Shown: piece by piece, positions 11,301-19,402 of the stretch
Layout: every line of letters begins with the position of its first letter
Position numbering within the stretch: the first letter of the stretch is position 1
Assembly: GCF_021742065.1 (NCBI RefSeq)
Contig: NZ_JAKKIE010000018.1
Coordinates: forward strand, 6,610-70,609
DNA length: 64,000 nt
Origin: Rhizorhapis sp. SPR117
GTDB lineage: Bacteria; Pseudomonadota; Alphaproteobacteria; Sphingomonadales; Sphingomonadaceae
Direction: 5' to 3'
Made by a program: the position numbers and the translations under genes
Notes under the pieces: generated by a model
Seen by the model: only the letters and a program-made list of their open reading frames with translations
What the model was told of the DNA's origin: nothing
Database searches by the model: none

Positions 11301-11764
11301 TCTCGCGGCTCCAGCGGACGAAAGCCGGGGATCAACCCCGCTTCCAGTGGAAAGGCCGACAGCAATGTCTGGCAGAAGCTATGGATGGTCTGGATACGCA
11401 GACCACCGCCGCTGGCGTCCAGTACGCTGGCAAAGAGGGTACGGGCGCGCTCCTGTGCCTCCGGGCCATAATCCTCACCCAACGCCTTCAGGTCCATGGC
11501 CAGTGCCGGACCATCCATCTGCACCCATGCGGCAAGCCGGTTGTGAATACGCTCGGCCATTTCCGCCGCACCCGCCTTGGTAAAGGTCAGGCACAGAATA
11601 TTTTCCGGGTTCACATCGCGTCGGAGCAGCAAGCGAAAGACGCGGGCGGTCAGCACGTGCGTTTTGCCCGTACCCGCCGACGCGCTCAGCCAGACATGAT
11701 CGTCAGGTTGCGAGGCAAGACTTTGACTGCCCTTGAGGGGTTGAAGAGGCGTGAACGGGTTCAT
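8348..11764 (-). CDS. addA: double-strand break repair helicase/nuclease AddA
   Basis: The UvrD-like helicase and nuclease subunit of the AddAB complex, which resects double-strand ends for RecA (a RecBCD counterpart). Length is 1138 aa from the ATG at 11764. Walker A 'SASAGTGKT' is near the N-terminus, 'VDEAQDTN' is the Walker B region, 'HGAKGLQAPMVIL' is helicase motif V, and the C-terminal RecB-type nuclease contains 'GTVDRL' and 'VDFKTGR'. The start overlaps the addB stop by 4 bp (ATGA), so translation is coupled. This matches the alphaproteobacterial AddA type. Confidence 0.95.
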   Translation of the reverse strand: MNPFTPLQPLKGSQSLASQPDDHVWLSASAGTGKTHVLTARVFRLLLRRDVNPENILCLTFTKAGAAEMAERIHNRLAAWVQMDGPALAMDLKALGEDYGPEAQERARTLFASVLDASGGGLRIQTIHSFCQTLLSAFPLEAGLIPGFRPLEPREQKAMARAALADLLVRAEAQGDRELITNMQALSLRLGEEGAETFLARCASAPDAMESLPMIVQPWLRQALDLPTGDVDAETARACADFDMDALARIAAANAAWGGKIALGHCDIIARWRAVSPDERAATLPELLSVFWTGKGEPRKYSPKLIDAEPDYEGLAARLSERCDALLKLRARTAWADLFAQALTAGRAYAQAYADAKRLAGATDFDDLIRKTVSLLNENGMAEWIRYKLDQTTDHILVDEAQDTNFMQWQIVDAIASEYFAGMGAKDDKVRTLFAVGDFKQAIFGFQGTSPEAFARAREGFAARSFIAEQRFHDLSLFESFRSTPPVLDLVDAVVAELGPVKLGLSDEAVTHESAIQYPGEVILWNPVSSQSLSDQDSEDEGEEEWLTDTVREYAARLAAQIAEWIGSGLMLESKGRPLRAGDIMILVRKRSDLARLIVARLYEEGVPVAGIDRLRLNAPLAVRDLLAAVRFALQPADDLNLANLLVSPLIGWTQDDLFQKGRRDKGVGLWSHLRRTLADTGQLEPLYALLGQADFTTPYRYLEHILSGPLDGRRKLLGRLGTEARDPIEELLNAAIAFEGDSHPSLQMFIDWFDRGDVEIVRDAATQGDAVRVLTVHGAKGLQAPMVILADATVDPKAMGTMRGFDWDADEDRGKLPVLPIRRAEKFGVIEQAAQNAELAEMQEHWRLLYVALTRAEEKLVIGGSLGPRADGVPPEQSWYAKVDRAMDALGVEREESDRWNAQRVYRGETMLPPKKIESGEPGDTEPMPGLPVWLKQPAPVEARPPRPLAPSAQEDDSVPNPPPSMAMRAAAERGKWLHALYERLPAVPPEDRRAAADAWLLRAQGVSDAAIRRDVVESALAVLDDPVFADLFAPDALAEAPIAAIVGEDVIAGTVDRLCVTPTQVRVVDFKTGRLVPSDAADIPRPHLRQMAAYAAALQVIFPDRTVEAALLYTSVPKMIALPPDLLALHKPGVQS

Positions 11765-14751
11765 TTCTGCCCCCCTGTCCGGCCATACCATTCTTCCAGA
11801 CGCATGAGCTGGTCATAATCGCCATAACTGGGAATTTCGGGGTGGAGTTTCGCCGTGAAGGGCACGTTCCCCGTCAGCCATGCCTCCACCGCATCGATGA
11901 AATGCGCAGCCGCTTCCTCCGTAAACGCATCGGTGACGATCTTGCCGCGCGCGCCCTTGGGATCAACCGGGCTTTGGCGATAGCCGAAACTGTCCGATTT
12001 TGGTTCCCGCCCCAGCGACCAATATTCAAAGGCGGTCGCCCTCTTTCCCTTTTCCAGCCCTTCAAATTCGCCCTGTTCGGCGATCAGGCCAAGCAGACCC
12101 AGCTGCATGGAATAGCCAGCCGCAACCTGCTTGCCGCTAGGCGGCTTTCCAGTCTTGTAATCCACAATCGCGAGGCTGCCGTCGGGCAGCATGTCGATAC
12201 GATCCGCTTTGCCCGACAGATTGACGCCCGCGATGGCTAAACGGCCCCATTTTTCCGCGAGCAGAGGCTTGCGGCCAGCTTGGAGGTCGTCCGCCACTTG
12301 CCGGGCAATCCAGTCGATCGCCTGCATCAGACGAGGTTGCCAAAGCGCCCGCATCAATGGGTGAGCGTCGGCACCAGACAGCATCGCCACGGCACGCGGA
12401 GCCAGTTTGGCCGGATCCCAGCCATCTTCCTTTGCCCATTTTTCCAGCACATCATGCACCGCCGTGCCCCGCCATGCCGCACTGGGTTCGGCATCGACCG
12501 GGTCGAGCGCGGACAGGCCCAGCATCTTGCGGGCATAAAAGCTGTAAGGATCGGCTTTCAGGCGGTCGACATCGGTAACCGCAATGTCCTTTGGCCGCTC
12601 CGCCACCGGCGGGCATGGCGCTGGCTGGCGGACCGGATCATGACTGCCGGGGTCGTCGATCATTGCGGCAAGGCGGCGATATTCCTGCGCCTCCCGCCAT
12701 TGCGGCCCCGCCATGGCTTTCAGCCGCAACCAGAAACGCGAAGCGATAGCAGGCGCACTTGCATCACGCCTGGCGCGGGTGATCAGAACCTGCGGCGCAC
12801 CCAGGGCGTTGGCAAGGTCGTGGGCGGACAGGCCGATGCGGCGTTCGAGACTGGGCAGACCCAGTTCATGCCGAATATTCGGGGCAAGCCACGGGTCTGG
12901 CGAGGGTAAGGCAGGCCATGTGCCTTCGTTCAGGCCACCCAATATCATCAGGTCCGATTGCTGAAGACGGGCCTCAAGCAGCCCTAATATGGCGATGCGC
13001 GGATGACCGCCCTGCGGCGGACGAATGGCGACCCCCGCCAGAACCTGTTCCACCAGAAAAGCGAAAGAGCGCGGATCTGTATCCTTGGGACCTTCTCCCG
13101 CCGCGCTTTCCATCTCGGCAAAAACGGCAGCGGCCTGATGCCCCTGATGCCCGGCCCAGACCGCATCGCCAGTCAGCGCACCAGCGGCCTCTCGCAAAGC
13201 GGCGAACTGTGCTGAAAGGGACGGCGCAGCGGCAAATGCGGCTTCCAGCGGCGCGAGAATGTTACGAACCGGCGGCCACCAGTCGCGCAATTTGGCGCGC
13301 AGGGATTCCTGGCGTGGCTCCGCGTTGGCGAGTAAATGATCGATGCCCGCAAGGCCCGCAGGCGGGCGGGGACCACGTAGCAACAGATCAAGGCGGCGAA
13401 CCTGCTCCAGCCATGGCAGGCGCTCTTCCCCCGCCCGGACCAGCGGATGCTTCAGCAACGCCAGCAGCGCCACAGGGGCAAAGCGCTCGGCCACCGCCGA
13501 TGCCGCAGCCATCAACACTGTGCCGGAGGGCAATTCGGCAAGCGGGCGACCCGCACTGTCATCCGCCGCTATGCCCCAACGCTTCAGATGCGCGGATACA
13601 CGGGTCGCAAGCGCGCGATCAGGCGTGACGAGCGCCGCCGTCCTGCCCGGCGTTTCCAATGCTTCGCGCAAGGCGATAGCAATGGCCTGCGCTTCTTCCG
13701 CCGGGGTCGCCAGTTCCAGCGCACGCACGCCAGACAGATTCCGGTCGGCGGTCTTCAGGTCCCGCCATTTCACCGTCAGCCGGGGCGGCAGCATGGCATG
13801 GGAAATGTTCCGGCTGCGCGGCGCGCGGGCATCATGATCGCTACCCCAGCGCCAAAGCGCCACCTCGTCACGATGCACACTCATGCGATCCAGCAACAGC
13901 TTGAGCGCAAATTGGGGATGGGTTTCAATCGCTCGCTTGCGGAAACCCGTCACCGGATCGGACGAGAACGGACCAATGCTGTCCCATTCCTCCGGCGTCA
14001 GGTTAAGGTCCAGATCAGGCAGCACGACCATCCCCCGCTCCATTCGCGCAATGCGGTGGAGCAGACCGGCAATCGCGGGGGCCGGCGTCGCAATGCCCGC
14101 CGCAATTACGAAACCGGATGGGGGCGCCATATGCCAGTGCTCGGCAACGTGCGCCAGCAAACGGTTGCGCCGCTCCGCCATATCGATAACGCCGCGCGCC
14201 ACCAGTTCCCGTGGCCAGTGATCCAGAAGGATATTGAACAACTCCAGCGAATTGTTCCAGTGTTCCGGCAGATCCCCTTCCATCTGAAGATCACGGAGTT
14301 TCTCCGGGCCGACGCGCTCGACCAGAAGCTGGTCCAGACTTTGGCCCAGCGCCGTGCCCAACCGCATGGCTTCCCCCGCATCGATGGGCTGTCCCGCACG
14401 GGCGCTGGCCTCCTGCACCATACGGGCGAGGATCATTTGACGCTCCATCGGCGCAATAGCGGGCGGAATGTCGGTGCCCTCGCCAATCGGATCAAGCGCG
14501 CTGCCCAGCTTTTCACCCAGATCGAGGTCGCCGATCGGTACAAGCCGGGGCAGGAGCAGGCCAGTCTCCGCGCGACGGACAAAGGCCTCGCTGATCGCGC
14601 GGGCGGCGCGATTATTGGGCACAAGAATGATACCGCGCGCCAGCGCCATGCGGTCCTTGCCATGCTGGGCCAGCAGGCCTGTTGCCAGGGCATCGGCAAA
14701 GGCCCGGTGCGCGGGAATGGTGTAGACGGCTGGCTTTTCGGGTTTACCCAC
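11761..14751 (-). CDS. addB: double-strand break repair protein AddB
   Basis: Partner of AddA; 996 aa. The C-terminal nuclease is seen as 'LSGKADRIDMLPDG' followed by 'IVDYKTGKP' and a downstream QL pair. I see no Walker A in the N-terminal part ('IILVPNNRAARA' lies near where one would be expected), and only one cysteine in the whole protein, so the Fe-S cluster of Bacillus AddB is not possible. This is as expected for the alphaproteobacterial AddB type. Start: GTG at 14751, which overlaps the end of murU by 8 bp; continuing the frame upstream into murU gives an unrelated basic tail. Confidence 0.92.
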   Translation of the reverse strand: MGKPEKPAVYTIPAHRAFADALATGLLAQHGKDRMALARGIILVPNNRAARAISEAFVRRAETGLLLPRLVPIGDLDLGEKLGSALDPIGEGTDIPPAIAPMERQMILARMVQEASARAGQPIDAGEAMRLGTALGQSLDQLLVERVGPEKLRDLQMEGDLPEHWNNSLELFNILLDHWPRELVARGVIDMAERRNRLLAHVAEHWHMAPPSGFVIAAGIATPAPAIAGLLHRIARMERGMVVLPDLDLNLTPEEWDSIGPFSSDPVTGFRKRAIETHPQFALKLLLDRMSVHRDEVALWRWGSDHDARAPRSRNISHAMLPPRLTVKWRDLKTADRNLSGVRALELATPAEEAQAIAIALREALETPGRTAALVTPDRALATRVSAHLKRWGIAADDSAGRPLAELPSGTVLMAAASAVAERFAPVALLALLKHPLVRAGEERLPWLEQVRRLDLLLRGPRPPAGLAGIDHLLANAEPRQESLRAKLRDWWPPVRNILAPLEAAFAAAPSLSAQFAALREAAGALTGDAVWAGHQGHQAAAVFAEMESAAGEGPKDTDPRSFAFLVEQVLAGVAIRPPQGGHPRIAILGLLEARLQQSDLMILGGLNEGTWPALPSPDPWLAPNIRHELGLPSLERRIGLSAHDLANALGAPQVLITRARRDASAPAIASRFWLRLKAMAGPQWREAQEYRRLAAMIDDPGSHDPVRQPAPCPPVAERPKDIAVTDVDRLKADPYSFYARKMLGLSALDPVDAEPSAAWRGTAVHDVLEKWAKEDGWDPAKLAPRAVAMLSGADAHPLMRALWQPRLMQAIDWIARQVADDLQAGRKPLLAEKWGRLAIAGVNLSGKADRIDMLPDGSLAIVDYKTGKPPSGKQVAAGYSMQLGLLGLIAEQGEFEGLEKGKRATAFEYWSLGREPKSDSFGYRQSPVDPKGARGKIVTDAFTEEAAAHFIDAVEAWLTGNVPFTAKLHPEIPSYGDYDQLMRLEEWYGRTGGQK

Positions 14752-15469
14752 CCGCGATAATCGCTTCAGCCGCCGGAATCGCCGCAGGAGAACCAACGTC
14801 GAACCACAGACCCCCATGCGAAACGCCATACAGCCGTCCCTCTTCTATGGCGCGGCTCCAGAAGAAATTGGTCGAAAAGGCATCAGTGGGCGGTTCACGC
14901 AACAGGCGGGGCGACACCAATTGAACGCCGGTGAATACGAAGGGCGCAAGACGGCCCGGACGACGACGTGTCAGGCGGCCCATGTTGTCCATGTGGAAAT
15001 CGCCCGATCCCTTATGACAATGCGCACGAGCATGGGGGACAAGCAGCAGAAGCGCGTCCATTTTATCGTCATCCCAATGACTGCCCAGCATGGCAATGCT
15101 GTCCTGCGGCCCATCGATCCAGATGTTGTCGCTGTTGACGCACAAGAAAGGCGCATCGCCCAGCAATGGCATCGCCCTCACCAATCCGCCGCCGGTTTCC
15201 AGCAGCTTCTCCCGCTCATCCGAAATGAGGATTTCCATGGGTGTTTTGCGCGCGCGTACATGAGCGATCAACGTATCGGGAAGATAGTGAACATTCACCA
15301 CCGTCCTTTCAATGCCACCCGCTTCCAGCCGCGCCAGAGCGTGATCGATCAGCGGTTTGCCGGCGACCCTTACCAGCGGCTTGGGACGTGTGGCGGTCAA
15401 GGGGCGCATCCGCTTTCCAAGGCCGGCGGCCATCAGCATTGCGGTCTTGACGGACGTGCCCTTCATCAT
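14744..15469 (-). CDS. murU: N-acetylmuramate-1-phosphate uridylyltransferase (MurU type)
   Basis: A nucleotidyltransferase of 241 aa with the sugar-phosphate signature 'AAGLGKRMRPLT' and 'RPKPLV' at residues ~13-32. MurU converts MurNAc-1-phosphate and UTP to UDP-MurNAc, bypassing de novo synthesis by MurA/MurB. The MurU reading, rather than another sugar nucleotidyltransferase, comes from direct coupling to an AmgK-like kinase: amgK and murU share an ATGA overlap. The pair is the anabolic cell-wall recycling route first described in Pseudomonas, known there for giving some fosfomycin tolerance. Confidence 0.87.
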   Translation of the reverse strand: MMKGTSVKTAMLMAAGLGKRMRPLTATRPKPLVRVAGKPLIDHALARLEAGGIERTVVNVHYLPDTLIAHVRARKTPMEILISDEREKLLETGGGLVRAMPLLGDAPFLCVNSDNIWIDGPQDSIAMLGSHWDDDKMDALLLLVPHARAHCHKGSGDFHMDNMGRLTRRRPGRLAPFVFTGVQLVSPRLLREPPTDAFSTNFFWSRAIEEGRLYGVSHGGLWFDVGSPAAIPAAEAIIAGG

Positions 15470-16482
15470 GCCGGGTCATGCTCCGCAAGCGCAAAATGCC
15501 GTTTTTCGGCAGGAATGTTGCTGGCGAACCAGTCCGCCACCGGCGCAAGTGCAGGATGTCCAAGATCACGTTCAAGCAGGTCCCACATGCGGGGAAGGAA
15601 GGACAGATAGCGCGGTTTACCATCCCGTTTCCAAAGGCGCGTGAAGATGCCGACGATCTTTGCGTTACGCTGCGCTCCCAGCACAGCATAAGCAGCGTCG
15701 AATTGACCATCGGGTTTGGCAAGCGCCTTGTAATGCGCGATCATTGCGGCCTCTATTTCCGCCGGCACATCGCGACGCGCATCCTGCAAAAGGGACACCA
15801 GGTCATACGCCGGATGACCGACCAAAGCGTCCTGAAAGTCGAGCAGGCCAAGTCCGCGCGAACGTTCATGATCGGGGATGAGCATGATGTTTTCGGCATG
15901 ATAGTCACGCAACACCGTAACCTTGGGCGCGGTGTCCGCTTCGGCAATCGGCAGCACCGCATCCCATGCCGCGCGATAGGCGTCCGCATCGACCCTCAGG
16001 TCCACCGCAGGACAGAACCATTCGGTCAGCAGCCCTGCTTCCCGCTGATATTCGGCGCGGTCATAAGGACGCAGATCGGCGGGCGGACGCGTGTGGAGGT
16101 CCGCGAGCAGGGAAACCGCGCGTTCATAAACGCTATATTCCTCATGCGGTGCGGCTTCGAGATATTCACGCACCCGAATGTCGCCGAAATCTTCCAGCAG
16201 GACGAGGCCATGGTCCAGATCGCGGGCATAGACAGTGGGGGCGGCAAAGCCCTGACCGATCAAGTGATCGGCAACCGCCAGAAACGGACGCGGGTCTTCA
16301 TGTGGCGGCGGCGCGTCCATCAGAACGGCCTGCCGTTCATTGTCGATGACGCGGAAATACCGGCGGAACGACGCATCCCCCGCCAGCGGCAATATGCGCG
16401 CATCGCCCCATCCGGCCGAAGCCAGAAACGCCGGTGCTGCTACCGGCGGGATCATAGTGGATTGCGTCATGTCCTGCATCAT
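15466..16482 (-). CDS. amgK: N-acetylmuramate/N-acetylglucosamine kinase (AmgK type)
   Basis: An aminoglycoside-phosphotransferase-fold kinase of 338 aa that phosphorylates MurNAc (and GlcNAc) at C1. Visible: 'LPLAGDASFRRYFRV' as nucleotide loop, 'VLRDYHAENIMLI' as catalytic loop and 'GLLDFQDALVGHPAYDL' as metal-binding region. The start at 16482 is chosen because it forms an ATGA overlap with the tsaE stop; the frame is open further upstream, but that part lies within tsaE. It sits between tsaE and murU in a series where every junction overlaps. The MurU neighbour makes the cell-wall recycling role likely. Confidence 0.87.
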   Translation of the reverse strand: MMQDMTQSTMIPPVAAPAFLASAGWGDARILPLAGDASFRRYFRVIDNERQAVLMDAPPPHEDPRPFLAVADHLIGQGFAAPTVYARDLDHGLVLLEDFGDIRVREYLEAAPHEEYSVYERAVSLLADLHTRPPADLRPYDRAEYQREAGLLTEWFCPAVDLRVDADAYRAAWDAVLPIAEADTAPKVTVLRDYHAENIMLIPDHERSRGLGLLDFQDALVGHPAYDLVSLLQDARRDVPAEIEAAMIAHYKALAKPDGQFDAAYAVLGAQRNAKIVGIFTRLWKRDGKPRYLSFLPRMWDLLERDLGHPALAPVADWFASNIPAEKRHFALAEHDPA

Positions 16483-16922
16483 CCTGGGGGCCATCTGTTC
16501 TTCCATGCCGCCGGAACCGTCGCTGTCAAGCGCCTCGTCCCATCCTCCAGCATTGCAATCTCCAGGATCAGGCTGTCCGGCCATAACGCCGCGCCCAACC
16601 GTTCCGGCCACTCGATGACCAGCAGGCTGTCGAGCAGCAATTCATCGAGCGCAAGTTCTTCCGCCTCCGCCGCGTCCTCCAACCGGTACAGATCGATATG
16701 TGCCACCGGAAAACGGACGAGCGGCGGTTCATAGGGCTGGACGATCGCAAAGCTGGGACTTGGCGCTTCTTCCTCCAGACCAAGTGCGGACAGAAGGCCG
16801 CGTGCCAACGTTGTCTTGCCAGCGCCCAAACCGCCCCGCAACGCGATAATGTCGCCGGGCCTTGCGATTGCAGCAAGCTTTGCGCCAAAAGCGAGCATTT
16901 CATTCTCATCCCGAACGATCAT
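16479..16922 (-). CDS. tsaE: tRNA threonylcarbamoyladenosine biosynthesis ATPase TsaE
   Basis: Small P-loop ATPase (147 aa) that works with TsaB and TsaD to make t6A37 in ANN-decoding tRNAs. Walker A 'GGLGAGKTT' is at about 30-38; 'HIDLYRLEDAAEAEEL' and the C-terminal 'VIEWPERL' are characteristic of the family. Start ATG at 16922 overlaps the divL stop by 4 bp, and its own stop overlaps amgK by 4 bp. Confidence 0.95.
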   Translation of the reverse strand: MIVRDENEMLAFGAKLAAIARPGDIIALRGGLGAGKTTLARGLLSALGLEEEAPSPSFAIVQPYEPPLVRFPVAHIDLYRLEDAAEAEELALDELLLDSLLVIEWPERLGAALWPDSLILEIAMLEDGTRRLTATVPAAWKNRWPPG

Positions 16923-19267
16923 CCGCGCGGCAATTCCATAGTGGCAGCTGTGCCCTGCCCCAGCTCGGACTGCAAAGTCAGCGTGCCGCCATGCGCTTCC
17001 ACCAATTGCCGGGCGAGCGGCAAGCCAAAACCCAGGAATTCCCGCTTTTGGGCCTGTTCGGCACGCTTGAAGCGATCGAATGCAAGGGCCTGCGCCTTGA
17101 CATCCATGCCCGGTCCATTGTCGGAAACGACGATACGTGCCGCCGTGCGCGTACCATCGCCATGAATAAGCACACGTCCCCCCTCATCCGAATAACGAAT
17201 GGCGTTGGCGAGCAGATGATCCAGCGCCTCACCCAATCGCCCCACGTCGCCCGATGTAATACCAAGACCTGGTTCGATCTGAACGGCCAGGTCAATCTTC
17301 CTGGCCTTGGCGTCCTTGCTGAACTGCGCCACGCGATCCCTGATCAGATCGGCCAATTCCACCGGACGCATATGCAACGGCAGGACCCCCGCCTCCCCCT
17401 GCGTCAGATCAAGCACATTGGTGATAAGGCTGGAAAGACGCGCAACGCTTTCCATGATCGCGCCAACATATTCGCGCGCCTGATCGGACAGGTCGCCAGC
17501 ATAGCCCGCCTGAAGCATTTCGGTAAAACCGGCGATCGAGGTCAGCGGAGTACGCAATTCGTAGCTCATATTCGATACAAAGGCGGTCTTGATCTGGTCG
17601 GCCTCCTCCAGCGCCGTGTTGCGATCGCGCAGGGCCTGTTCGATGCGTCGGCTGTCGGTCACATCGAGCATGGTGAAGAGTGCATTGCCATCCGGCAGGG
17701 GAATCGCCGCAAATTCGAAATATTGCCCATCGGCAAAAGCGACCCGGCCACCACGCTGTTTCCGCTCCACGGTCGCCGCCCGGACCAATTCGCGCACGAC
17801 CGAGATTTGAGCAGGCTTTTCCAGCTTGTGCGCAACCTTTTCCATCATCTGATCGACGCGGGGATGGCCAGAGAGCGTCACTTCATCAAAGCCCCATATC
17901 TTGCGGAAACGGCTGTTCCAAAGGTGCAATCGCCCATCGGAAGCAAACACGCCAATGGCTTCGAACAGATTGTCGAACGTGGCCGTGCGTACACGCAACA
18001 AAGTGTCGCGAGCGCTGGAAAGCTGAACCTGCTCGGTCCTGTCTTCGAAAATCAACAGCAGACCACCGTCGGGAAGCGGCTGGGCAAAGACGCGCAGATG
18101 CATCCCATCCGGCAACAGCCAATTTTCCTCAATCGCCTCAGTCGACAGGAACCAGTCGCGCCGTTCAGCACGCCAGGCGGGAAAATCGCGGCTGCCCGGC
18201 AGGCGACCCGCCTCGCGCATGGCGTCGAGCACCCGGTCGAATTCCGGCGCGTCGGACAATGTTTCCAGCCGCAAGTTGAAAAGACGCTGGAACGGCTGGT
18301 TGGAAAAGCGCAGCGTCCGGTCCGCAGAAAATTGTGCGACGCCTGCGGAAAGCCGGTCCAGCATGTCCCGCTGCGCTTCTGTCAGGCGCTTATATTCGCT
18401 GCGCGCCTGTTCCAGCTCGTGCATGTCGATGGCGTAACCCGCCACCCCCGCATCGCCCAGCGGCACATCGACAACCCGCATCATCCGCCGCTCGCCATCG
18501 ATGGTGGCGGGCACCAGCCGGGCATAGGATACGCCCGATTCCAGCGCGGAAGCCGCCGCGGACATGGGCGATATGCCGTCAACCGGTTCGACCAGTTCGA
18601 TCCCGTTGCTGATCACCTCTCCTGCGTCCTCTGCATCTACCGAGCGGACATAGGCGGAATTGACCAGCGAAAGGCGCAAGTCCGGGCTGCGGTGCCACAT
18701 CGGCATTGGCGCCGCCTCGATCACGCCTGCCAATGATTCAAGCGCGCGGCCCAGCCTGTTCTTTTCTTCCTTCAGCGCGCCGATTTCCGATTGGCTTTCA
18801 GTCGCGTCAAACAACCACAGGATAACCCCGCCCGGTCCGGACAGGCTGGACCCGGCCGGTGCGCCGCGCACCAGAAGCGCACGGGACGATCCTTGCGCGC
18901 TTACGGATCGCGTAAAGCTTTTCCCGGCTTTTTGCGCAGCGGCAATGTCGCGGGCCAACGCCGCGCCGTCCTCCGCTTTCAAGCCGCCTTGCGCCTCTGT
19001 CAGTTGCGAAATGAATTGAGGGACGCTTTCAAGTCCAAGCCAGCCGGCCAGCCGATCGGGTGCTTCCATCCGGCCATCGGCACGGACAATAACCGGCAAC
19101 GCAGGCGCGGCATCCAGCAGGGTCGCCAAGCGGTCGGCCTGCTCCGCGGCAAACGCGGCGCGGCGTCGCATGGCAAGTCCGCTATACACCGCCCACACCG
19201 CACCCGACAGCCACAGCGCTGTAACAAGGCCAAGCGCCGCCATTTCGATAGTGGACAGGGTCAGCAT
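16919..19267 (-). CDS. divL: DivL-type PAS pseudo-histidine kinase (Tyr in the H-box)
   Basis: A 782 aa membrane-anchored kinase-like protein. One transmembrane segment lies at about residues 9-32, then several PAS-like modules (about 45-550, ending with 'VTDSRRIEQALRDRN'), a dimerisation helix and an ATPase domain with 'DNGPGM' and 'GFGLPLARQLVEAHGG'. The H-box reads 'SNMSYELRTPLT': the phospho-acceptor His is Tyr569 (TAC at 17563-17561). This, with the length and layout, is the hallmark of Caulobacter DivL, which senses DivK~P and tunes the CckA-ChpT-CtrA phosphorelay at the cell pole rather than acting as a normal kinase. It heads the overlapping series divL-tsaE-amgK-murU-addB-addA. Orthology is inferred from the motif and context. 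Confidence 0.88.
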   Translation of the reverse strand: MLTLSTIEMAALGLVTALWLSGAVWAVYSGLAMRRRAAFAAEQADRLATLLDAAPALPVIVRADGRMEAPDRLAGWLGLESVPQFISQLTEAQGGLKAEDGAALARDIAAAQKAGKSFTRSVSAQGSSRALLVRGAPAGSSLSGPGGVILWLFDATESQSEIGALKEEKNRLGRALESLAGVIEAAPMPMWHRSPDLRLSLVNSAYVRSVDAEDAGEVISNGIELVEPVDGISPMSAAASALESGVSYARLVPATIDGERRMMRVVDVPLGDAGVAGYAIDMHELEQARSEYKRLTEAQRDMLDRLSAGVAQFSADRTLRFSNQPFQRLFNLRLETLSDAPEFDRVLDAMREAGRLPGSRDFPAWRAERRDWFLSTEAIEENWLLPDGMHLRVFAQPLPDGGLLLIFEDRTEQVQLSSARDTLLRVRTATFDNLFEAIGVFASDGRLHLWNSRFRKIWGFDEVTLSGHPRVDQMMEKVAHKLEKPAQISVVRELVRAATVERKQRGGRVAFADGQYFEFAAIPLPDGNALFTMLDVTDSRRIEQALRDRNTALEEADQIKTAFVSNMSYELRTPLTSIAGFTEMLQAGYAGDLSDQAREYVGAIMESVARLSSLITNVLDLTQGEAGVLPLHMRPVELADLIRDRVAQFSKDAKARKIDLAVQIEPGLGITSGDVGRLGEALDHLLANAIRYSDEGGRVLIHGDGTRTAARIVVSDNGPGMDVKAQALAFDRFKRAEQAQKREFLGFGLPLARQLVEAHGGTLTLQSELGQGTAATMELPRG

Positions 19268-19402
19268 CCGGCTATTGCCCCCCTGCCCTGTAAAGATCGC
19301 CGGTTACCATGTGCATGAAGGGGCAGTAGCCCAAAGCGTGGCGGGGGTGAAGAGCTTGATAGAGGCCCGGCCCCGTAATTCAGAGCTATCGCCGCCGATA
19401 TG

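Noticed and set aside
16919..19267. Ordinary sensor histidine kinase
   Set aside because: The H-box His is replaced by Tyr, so DivL-type is the better call.
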